Below are positions 42,419 to 48,467 of a stretch of DNA of 48,467 nucleotides, piece after piece (within the stretch, counting starts at the first letter, position 1; the number at the start of each line of letters is the position of its first letter). The notes beneath the pieces were generated by a model. It was not told the DNA's origin and searched no databases. It saw only the letters and a program-made list of their open reading frames with translations. This stretch comes from Bryobacterales bacterium (GTDB lineage: Bacteria > Acidobacteriota > Terriglobia > Bryobacterales > Bryobacteraceae): assembly GCA_020851655.1 (NCBI GenBank), contig JADZCI010000223.1:1-48467 (forward strand), read 5' to 3'. The translations under genes and the position numbers were made by a program.

Positions 42419-42572
42419 TGTGTCCTCGCGCTCACCAGGATTGACTCAAAGTTCCTACGATAACAGGACTTCCAAGTGCGCTCACCGGTGGGCGGTGGGC
42501 CCGGGCTCTTAGGACGCGCCAGTGAGGCTGCCTGAATGACTTTGGTCACAGTCATTCTGCGCCGCGCGACAC

Positions 42573-42578
42573 TATAAT
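42573..42578 (+). promoter_or_regulatory. -10 box (TATAAT) of the methyltransferase gene
   Basis: A perfect TATAAT lies 75 bases before the TTG start. The -35 region is weak. AAGGAA at 42641-42646 is the ribosome site, seven bases before the start codon. The rest of the 42419-42653 region holds no gene that I can see. Confidence 0.5.
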
Positions 42579-42653
42579 TCGCCTTGCCGGCGCAGCTCCG
42601 TTCGGTCTTGCCAACACGAGCGCCGGACGAAAACCAGCCGAAGGAATACGAAC

Positions 42654-43685
42654 TTGAATCAGCAGCCGCAACCTGAACCGAAGCCGCCACATTTGGAGAT
42701 GCTTGAGATTGCGACCGGGCATTTCCGCTCCCAAGCCATATACGTAGCCGCCGCACTGGGCATCGCCGATTTGCTCGAGGATGGGCCGAAGAACTGCGGC
42801 GAGCTCAGCCGCGCGGCCGGAGCACACCCGGAAGCGTTGTACCGGTTGCTCCGCGCCCTCGTCAGCATCGGTGTTTTTGAAAGGAACAAGAACGGCGATT
42901 TTCAACTGAATCCCCTGGCCAGCACCCTTCTGCGCAATAGCCCGAACTCGGTCCGGAACGCCGCGCTGCTGGCAGGCGCGCGGTTCCACTGGGATTCCTG
43001 GAGCCATCTGAGCTACTCGGTCCTGACCGGCAAGTGTGCGTTCGAACATGTGCATGGCGCGGAACTGTTCGATTATCTTCGCGGAAACGCCGCTGCCGCC
43101 GCCGTCTACGAGGGTTGGATGACCCGTGCGTCTGAGATGCAGGTCCGGGCAGTCGTCGAGAGCTATGATTACGCGAGATTCGGCACGATTGTCGACGTAG
43201 GCGGCGGCCACGGGGCGCTGCTGGCCGCGATCCTCAACAGCAACCCGGCCGTACGCGGCATACTTTTCGACCTTCCTGAAATTATCCGGGATGCCCGCAT
43301 CATTGCGGACTCCGGACTCGATGCGCGATGCTCGGGGCAGGCGGGCGACATGTTCGAGTCGGTTCCGCGCGGAGGAGACCTGTATATTCTCAAGACGGTC
43401 ATTCATGACTGGAGCGACGGCTTGGCGGTACGAATCCTCGGAAACTGCCGTGAGGCCATGACCGCCGGTTCCCGGCTTCTGCTCATCGAATCTGTGGTCC
43501 CTGAGGGAAACGGTCCCCACCCCAGCACGTTCATGGATCTGAACATGCTCGTGCTGACCCACGGCGGCCGCGAACGCACAATTGGTGAGTATCGCGCCCT
43601 CTTTGAAGCCGGTGGCTTCGAACTTGCGCAAGTCATCGCCACCCGGTCTCCCATGAGCCTCCTGGAAGGCATACCCGCCGGATAG
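42654..43685 (+). CDS. SAM-dependent O-methyltransferase (acetylserotonin/hydroxyneurosporene type)
   Basis: This 343-residue protein has an N-terminal winged-helix dimerisation domain (about 15-100, with AAALGIADLLEDGPKNCGEL) and a C-terminal Rossmann methyltransferase. The SAM motif IVDVGGGHGALLAAIL lies near 180-195. LYILKTVIHDWSDG holds the usual catalytic His-Asp pair, and GRERTIGEYRAL is near the end. Family 2 O-methyltransferases modify small aromatic or polyketide hydroxyls. No biosynthetic cluster surrounds it. TTG is the start, set by AAGGAA seven bases upstream. Confidence 0.9.
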   Translation: MNQQPQPEPKPPHLEMLEIATGHFRSQAIYVAAALGIADLLEDGPKNCGELSRAAGAHPEALYRLLRALVSIGVFERNKNGDFQLNPLASTLLRNSPNSVRNAALLAGARFHWDSWSHLSYSVLTGKCAFEHVHGAELFDYLRGNAAAAAVYEGWMTRASEMQVRAVVESYDYARFGTIVDVGGGHGALLAAILNSNPAVRGILFDLPEIIRDARIIADSGLDARCSGQAGDMFESVPRGGDLYILKTVIHDWSDGLAVRILGNCREAMTAGSRLLLIESVVPEGNGPHPSTFMDLNMLVLTHGGRERTIGEYRALFEAGGFELAQVIATRSPMSLLEGIPAG

Positions 43686-43706
43686 GTATGCGGCCCAAAT
43701 GGCGGG

Positions 43707-44279
43707 TTACGAAAGGCGCATCCGGGACGCGCGCCGCAGGATCGCCAGGAGCGGAAGGCCCAGCAGCACGGTCGCCGGTTCCGGAATCTGGCCGCCGTTG
43801 CGCCGGATGATGGCGGTGGCGTTGTTGACCGTCGCCCCGATGTCGTCGAGCGTCCCGTTCAGAAGCAGCGGGTTCAGGATCTCGATGGCGCTCGTCCCGG
43901 CGCCCACTCCTCTGAAGGTCAGCGTGAGGATTGTGCCCCCACCGCTGGCCCCTGGTATCAGCCCTTGGAGCGAATTGAAGATGAAGGAGGCCGAACCGGC
44001 CGCGTTATCGACAAATCCCGGCGTGAAAAGCGTCGGGCCCGCTCCGGCGAGAAACGGTCCTTCGACCTGCAGGATGAGGGAAAGCACGGCCGGGTTGAAC
44101 TGTATGTCGAGTTGCCAGGCATACAGATCGATCACGTCTCCGGCGATGACGTCAATCGTCAACGTCTCTCCCAACTGTTTGGTGGTTGCCGCCGGACTGA
44201 GGGTGAGGGTCGCGGCCCACGCCCCCATCCCCAAGCCCAGCATCACAAGCAGCGTGCGAATCAGCGTCTTAGCAGGCAT
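43707..44279 (-). CDS. cohesin-domain protein with a PEP-CTERM sorting tail
   Basis: This 190-residue protein has a signal peptide (RTLLVMLGLGMGAWA), one cohesin-like jelly roll at about 24-162 and a PEP-CTERM tail. The cohesin features are GETLTIDVIAGDVIDLYAWQ, LDIQFNPAVLSL, the NAAGSASFIF segment and GGTILTLTFRGVGAGTSAI. The tail reads IPEPATVLLGLPLLAILRRA, the form recognised by exosortase. It would therefore be held at the envelope and could bind a dockerin. The preceding gene encodes a dockerin protein. AGGAGGAGGAG lies eight bases before the ATG, the strongest ribosome site of this cluster. Confidence 0.88.
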   Translation of the reverse strand: MPAKTLIRTLLVMLGLGMGAWAATLTLSPAATTKQLGETLTIDVIAGDVIDLYAWQLDIQFNPAVLSLILQVEGPFLAGAGPTLFTPGFVDNAAGSASFIFNSLQGLIPGASGGGTILTLTFRGVGAGTSAIEILNPLLLNGTLDDIGATVNNATAIIRRNGGQIPEPATVLLGLPLLAILRRASRMRLS

Positions 44280-44327
44280 TTGAGTAACTCCTCCTCCTCG
44301 ATATCCATCAAGCGGTAAGCGGGCCGG

Positions 44328-46043
44328 TTACTGGCATCGCGTGCCAGGGGCCAGCCGCTGTGACACGTACGCCACATCCCGGACATCGATCACGTTGTCC
44401 TTGTTCACATCGGCGCGCGGGTCGAATCCAGGCTGGCCGGCGCGCTTTCCCACCAGGCTGCGAACCAGCGCTATGTCCGCGCAGTCCACAACCCCGTCAC
44501 CGTTCACATCGCCGGCAATCACAGCGCCCTCGAATTGAGAAGCCAGGTAGTTATTGGTGGAGCCGACATCGACGGCGGCGAGGCTCGCCGGACCCAGAAC
44601 CAGCATGTCCCGGATGAGGTATGGACCGTTGAAGCCGGCGCGGCTGATCGAAGTGCCTGGAAAATTGATCGTCAGGTTGTTCAAACCCGCCGCCAGCGCT
44701 CCACTGGCTTCGAGAAAGGCGATTTCTCTGCGGTTCAAATCGGTCAACCGGTAGCTCCAGCGGTAGAACCCGGCGGTGCGTACATTGGTCTGCACACTGA
44801 CGCGCAGGAAGTCGAACTTGCCGTTGCTGTTGGTGTCGATGCCCTGGTCTGTGACAACGCCGGTCAAGGCCAGCGGCGGCTGCTGGAACTGGCTCAACAG
44901 GTAGGCCTTCGTCTGGCCCACATTCAGGCGGCGGTCGTTCAGTTGCGCCCCCTGGTTCAGCAGGCTCACTAAGTTGACCTGTTCAATCTGGTAAGGTCCG
45001 TTCTCGCCGAGGCTCAAGAACGCGGCGGCCTCAAATGGGACCGTAATCCCGCCGGCGCCCGCGGCCAGGTTGGCCGGGTTGCTGCGCAGCAGCGTCTTGC
45101 CCAGCGCCGTCTTGAGCTGGATAAACAGTTGGTAGTTGCCGGGACGGGTGGTCTCGGCCGCAAACCGGATCTCGACCCGCTCAAACAGCCCGTCGCTGTT
45201 CGAATCGACACCATTGTCGTTAAAGGCGCCCGTCAGCTTGCTGCCCGGACTGATGACATCGAACGGAACGGCCGGATTGCGGGTGAACGCCACGCCTCCG
45301 CTGGTCGTCCCGGTTACCACCGCCGCGGCGTTGTAGAGGCCCACCTGCGTTGGGATCACCTGGCCCGAATAGAGGCCGTCGCCGGCTGCCGAATCGGCAT
45401 CCTGGCCGTCGTCGCGAAGGACCACGCTCACCGCCGGACCCGTTGGCGGCACGGCCGAAACGTTGACCGCGGCGCCCGCCACCGCCTGCCCGCCGTTAAA
45501 GACCGCCGCCACAAGCACCGCGGGGTTGCCAACAATGATGAACGGCTCGGTGACAAACAGATTGACGGCGATTCTGCTGTCCGTCGTCACCTGGCTGATG
45601 ACCGCCAGATCGTCAGACAGGCTCGCGCCGGCCGCGAAATTGACGGTGTAGTTACCGGCGCCAAGCCAGGGAAATGAGTAGATGTAATGGTATCCCGGCG
45701 AGGCGTTGGGCAGGTAGACCGGCCCCATGCTGGCTGGCTGGCTCCCTTGCAGCGTGTTATACGCGCCACCCAGCCCGCCGATGGTGCCGGGGTTCAGCAC
45801 CTGCCCGGAAGGTCCCAGAATGCTGGTCGACACCAACGGCCCGCTGGCAATGATCTCCACCTGCACCCGCGTGCATTGCTCGATGGCAAAGACGGCTTGG
45901 CCCGATAACAGCCCCGGAGCGAGCCGGCTGAACTTCAACTGCGGCGCCGACAGATTCACCGGACTGGACGGCTGCGCGCGCAGCGCGCTGGTTAAGTGAA
46001 TCGAAAGCAGAGACACGAGGGCAAGGAATCCGGCCCGGTTCAT
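44328..46043 (-). CDS. secreted dockerin-domain protein
   Basis: This 571-residue protein has a signal peptide, then a beta-sandwich region at about 30-150. A part with DDGQDADSAAGDGLYSG (choice-of-anchor X style) follows near 215-235. Two similar modules begin GVDSNSDGLFERVEI (about 273) and GIDTNSNGKFDFLRV (about 394). A C-terminal type I dockerin lies at 511-571, with two calcium loops starting DVNGDGVVDCAD and DVNKDNVIDVRD. Each loop keeps the Asp/Asn positions of an EF-hand. There is no recognisable catalytic domain. Its ATG overlaps the lipoprotein stop (ATGA). The cohesin gene follows 48 bases later. Confidence 0.87.
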   Translation of the reverse strand: MNRAGFLALVSLLSIHLTSALRAQPSSPVNLSAPQLKFSRLAPGLLSGQAVFAIEQCTRVQVEIIASGPLVSTSILGPSGQVLNPGTIGGLGGAYNTLQGSQPASMGPVYLPNASPGYHYIYSFPWLGAGNYTVNFAAGASLSDDLAVISQVTTDSRIAVNLFVTEPFIIVGNPAVLVAAVFNGGQAVAGAAVNVSAVPPTGPAVSVVLRDDGQDADSAAGDGLYSGQVIPTQVGLYNAAAVVTGTTSGGVAFTRNPAVPFDVISPGSKLTGAFNDNGVDSNSDGLFERVEIRFAAETTRPGNYQLFIQLKTALGKTLLRSNPANLAAGAGGITVPFEAAAFLSLGENGPYQIEQVNLVSLLNQGAQLNDRRLNVGQTKAYLLSQFQQPPLALTGVVTDQGIDTNSNGKFDFLRVSVQTNVRTAGFYRWSYRLTDLNRREIAFLEASGALAAGLNNLTINFPGTSISRAGFNGPYLIRDMLVLGPASLAAVDVGSTNNYLASQFEGAVIAGDVNGDGVVDCADIALVRSLVGKRAGQPGFDPRADVNKDNVIDVRDVAYVSQRLAPGTRCQ

Positions 46044-46744
46044 GGATGCACCTCCGATGATTTCTGTTTGTCGAGATCCGCGACCGGAACCACGACCGCA
46101 TAGAACGAGAGCGAGTCGCTGTAGACGACATACCGGTCGGCCAGCCAGCAGGGTACGAGAATGTCTGTCTCGCGTTGCCGCGGAAGGCGGACAGCCGCGC
46201 TTACGCTATTCAAGTCCGGATAACTCAGGGTGTTGTGATAGTGGGTTCCGGTGTAACTGCCTCCGCCCACAAAGGGAAGAATCGATCCGGCGCGGCGCCC
46301 GTCGGCCGACAGTACGGCCAGCAGCGTCCGGTTGGGCGACAACCTGATCGCGAGCACGCCGCGGCCCGCTGTGTCCACGGTCCCTTCAGGGCCGCGGAGC
46401 GTCATGGTCTTGGCGTCGATCTCCGCGGTTTCCGGAGGTGGAATCAAAGGCTTTTCGCAATCGTAGACGGTTCCGCCCGCCGCCTCCCACTCCGCCGGGT
46501 CAGCCTGAGCGAGCGCCGGCGCGCCCGGCAACCAGCGGTAGACGGGCGGCAGGTTGTGGCGCATCAGGAAGCCGCCGCCTTCCAGGCGGAGTTGCAGCGT
46601 GCCCGGCTGCCGCCAGCCTGGCGTTTCGAGAATCGCCGCCGAAGCGCGCGCCCGCGCCCCGGCGCAACCCGTCATCACAGGCGCCACCAGCAGAACCACG
46701 GCGAGCCCGCTGCCCGGTGCGAAAGATGAAGCCCAACCTTCCAT
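46040..46744 (-). CDS. lipoprotein of unknown function
   Basis: This 234-residue protein has a lipoprotein leader with lipobox MTGC and lipid Cys27. The mature part contains LSPNRTLLAVLSADGRR, which resembles one blade of a beta-propeller, and otherwise no motif that I recognise. It ends EVHP. GGAG lies six bases before the ATG. It sits between the lipase-like gene (33 bases upstream) and the dockerin gene (4-base overlap), so all are likely one transcript. Confidence 0.78.
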   Translation of the reverse strand: MEGWASSFAPGSGLAVVLLVAPVMTGCAGARARASAAILETPGWRQPGTLQLRLEGGGFLMRHNLPPVYRWLPGAPALAQADPAEWEAAGGTVYDCEKPLIPPPETAEIDAKTMTLRGPEGTVDTAGRGVLAIRLSPNRTLLAVLSADGRRAGSILPFVGGGSYTGTHYHNTLSYPDLNSVSAAVRLPRQRETDILVPCWLADRYVVYSDSLSFYAVVVPVADLDKQKSSEVHP

Positions 46745-46777
46745 GGTTTTCTCCGCCCTGCGCGATCCCCGGCCGGG

Positions 46778-48394
46778 CTACCTCAGATCGCCGCGGCTCT
46801 TTTCGACGTCGACAATCCACGGAATAACTGTGGCCGCCACGCCGCCATTGGCGACATTGGAATGGTTCCGCCCCGCCGCGCCCGTGAAAGTGGCGGTCCG
46901 CGAGGTGATGCCCTGTATCCCGCCAACCCCTTGTCCGCTGGGAATCGTCACCAGCGTGTCGTTCGGGATCGGTTGCGCCGAGGGCGTGCCGGTGATTGTG
47001 GCGATGGTCCGCGTAAAGACGACCAGGTACGGCTCGGTTCTGTAAGTCACCGCCACCGCCGTGGTGTTGCGCAGGATCTGGTATACCGCGTCGATAATAA
47101 ACCGCGCCAAACCCTGGTTCACGGAGTAGATGTTGCTGAGCGCCCCGCTCTCAGTGCGCAGGTCCCGGTACTCGTCCGGGACATTGTCGATCATGCCGTT
47201 GCCGTTGGTGTCCGCATCGGCCGCCACCGTGTTGAACTTGGTGTCGGCCACCGGAAGCAGCGGTATGTTGGCGGCATTGAACCCGGCTGTGAACCCTGTC
47301 GTCAGGTTGGGCGTACCGGCATCGGTTCCCAACAGCGCCGCCAGTTGGCGCGTGTAGTTCGGGAAGTTGACGAACTCGATGCGGTCCGCCACGGCGGCCG
47401 CCGCCGCCCGCGTCACCAGCACGTCGGCGCCCATGCTGCCGTTGTGCGGCGTGCTCAGGCTCGTGTAGGAAAGGATTTTGAACGTGCCGTTGTTGGCGGG
47501 TTGGTGCACGGCCAGGTATTCCCGCGTATCCAGCCCGCCTTTACTATGGACGACCACGTGGACGCTGTCCACGCCGAAGCTCTTGACGATGTTCGGGATG
47601 AGCCCCGCCAAAGTCGCGCCGTTGGCCGCTACCGGAGAGGTGACCATGTTGATGGAATTGTCGAACGGGATCAACTGGCGCCGCAGTTCTGTCGTGAAGC
47701 CCTGCCGGTCCCAGAAGCCTCCGTTGGAGTTGTTGCCGTGAATCAGGATCACCGGCGAGATGGCCTTGAATGCCAGCGCCCCCCAGTCCATCGACATGCA
47801 CCACAATTCGTCGGCATTGGCGACGTCGATATCCACGCGGACCGTGTTCACTCCCGGCGTTGGAACGCCGCCGGCATTGCGCTGCGCGAACTTGACCTTG
47901 GAAATGTCGATCTCAAACGTGTTGAGCTTCCAGATGTTGTTGTCCCCGGTGAGAAATCCCAAGTCCTCGCCGTTGAAGGTAATCCGGTCGCGTTCCGGCT
48001 GGAAGGGCGGGACGACGGCGTTGAAGTCGATGTCGAATGCCGGAATCGTGATCGTCGCTTTGGGCGAAAGCAATCCCGCCGCAACCAGTGCCGCGGCATT
48101 CTTCAACGTGCCGTCCGGATTCAGCTCGCCAACCACCCGGTCTACTTTGATTTCAAACACCAGGGGACCGCCGGACCGGAACGTGCACCCCGTATCGAGC
48201 CCAGGCGAGGCGTCGGTCACGTACGTAATGTCGTTGGCCTCCGGGGGCTCAAAAGGCGAAGTTCGCGGGCCGCTCGCCGTGATCCTGAGTTCAGCCTTTG
48301 GTGGATGCGCCTTGTCGCCCCGCAACCTCGGAGCTTGTGTAGATTGGCCGCAAAGTAATACCGGCAGGAAGATTACGACAATGCCCTTGCCCAT
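46778..48394 (-). CDS. secreted lipase-like alpha/beta hydrolase
   Basis: This 538-residue protein has a signal peptide (GIVVIFLPVLLCGQ) and an N-terminal beta-rich part of about 215 residues. An alpha/beta-hydrolase domain follows, with oxyanion loop VILIHGNNSNGGFW and nucleophile Ser284 in VHSKGG; the usual first Gly of the elbow is replaced by Val. A segment DADTNGNGMIDNVPDEY near 390-406 looks like a calcium loop. The likely catalytic His is in GRNHSN near the C-terminus. This fits the triacylglycerol lipase / PGAP1-like group. GGAGGAGG lies five bases before the ATG at 48394, favouring it over 48415. It leads the four-gene cluster. Confidence 0.83.
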   Translation of the reverse strand: MGKGIVVIFLPVLLCGQSTQAPRLRGDKAHPPKAELRITASGPRTSPFEPPEANDITYVTDASPGLDTGCTFRSGGPLVFEIKVDRVVGELNPDGTLKNAAALVAAGLLSPKATITIPAFDIDFNAVVPPFQPERDRITFNGEDLGFLTGDNNIWKLNTFEIDISKVKFAQRNAGGVPTPGVNTVRVDIDVANADELWCMSMDWGALAFKAISPVILIHGNNSNGGFWDRQGFTTELRRQLIPFDNSINMVTSPVAANGATLAGLIPNIVKSFGVDSVHVVVHSKGGLDTREYLAVHQPANNGTFKILSYTSLSTPHNGSMGADVLVTRAAAAAVADRIEFVNFPNYTRQLAALLGTDAGTPNLTTGFTAGFNAANIPLLPVADTKFNTVAADADTNGNGMIDNVPDEYRDLRTESGALSNIYSVNQGLARFIIDAVYQILRNTTAVAVTYRTEPYLVVFTRTIATITGTPSAQPIPNDTLVTIPSGQGVGGIQGITSRTATFTGAAGRNHSNVANGGVAATVIPWIVDVEKSRGDLR

Positions 48395-48434
48395 GTGGTC
48401 CTCCTCCAAGTCCATTCGTGGGAATCGAGTTGAC

Positions 48435-48459
48435 TACTGCCGCGCTTGCAGTAAGTATA
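48435..48459 (-). promoter_or_regulatory. -10 box with an operator-like inverted repeat upstream of the lipase-like gene
   Basis: On the minus strand TATACT lies at 48459-48454. Directly after it TACTGC and GCAGTA (48453-48448 and 48440-48435) form a 6-bp inverted repeat with a 7-base spacer, centred on the expected transcription start. It could be a repressor site or a leader hairpin for the whole cluster. Confidence 0.45.
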
Positions 48460-48467
48460 CAACCAGC

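Noticed and set aside
46862..48358. A 498-codon open frame on the plus strand
   Set aside because: Antisense to the lipase-like gene, which has a signal peptide, ribosome site and catalytic motifs.

Overview
The window is a GC-rich, densely coded bacterial chromosome segment. I see no tRNA, rRNA, CRISPR array or insertion sequence. Its mix of gene families points to an Acidobacteria member of the Solibacter/Bryobacter type: several DUF1080 proteins, Tat-like leaders on sulfatase and DUF362 proteins, a SEC-C protein of the 'NAQxSTGPRT' type, a STAND protein with WD40 repeats, a PEP-CTERM protein, and scattered purine genes. The taxonomic call is inference from gene families only.

Layout. 1-4152 (minus): a TIR-NB-ARC-WD40 protein cut by the window edge, 18 bp behind pckA. 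4198-8996: secreted unknown, S10-type serine carboxypeptidase and PHP phosphoesterase (plus); ygfZ and a small membrane protein (minus); an MBL-fold hydrolase (plus). 9001-16663: AsmA-like protein, membrane protein, two DUF1080 proteins (one fused to a PHP-like domain), a fumarylacetoacetase-family protein, an MFS transporter and an exported NIF3-like protein. 16672-19324: SEC-C protein, secreted unknown and membrane unknown. 19354-24606: purS-glmS-yjbQ (minus), then a WalJ-like MBL protein, purB and a receiver protein (plus). 24624-32427 (minus): a probable seven-gene operon rsmB-rpe-bamD-receiver-yajQ-hydrolase-fkp. 32481-35037 (plus): TtcA-like protein, DUF47 regulator and PiT transporter. 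35056-42418: sulfatase with a TIM-barrel isomerase, SDR, DUF362, rmuC, a third DUF1080 protein and a ROK kinase. 42654-43685: O-methyltransferase. 43707-48394 (minus): lipase-like hydrolase, lipoprotein, dockerin protein and a cohesin/PEP-CTERM protein.

Themes. Core genes (pckA, glmS, purS, purB, rpe, rsmB, bamD, ttcA) are interleaved with catabolic and cell-surface genes for polysaccharide or glycoside use. The most interesting system is the last cluster: a dockerin protein next to a small cohesin protein that carries an exosortase-type sorting tail. This suggests a minimal surface-docking pair, unlike a classical scaffoldin. The second strong signal is at DNA level. About ten genes have a TANNNT-type -10 box ending 5-8 bases before the start codon, which is the signature of leaderless transcripts. 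One divergent pair shares a palindromic -10 in an 18-bp intergenic region. A hairpin that covers both the ribosome binding site and the start codon of a receiver gene, and a probable ATC start codon on the WalJ-like gene, are also worth testing.
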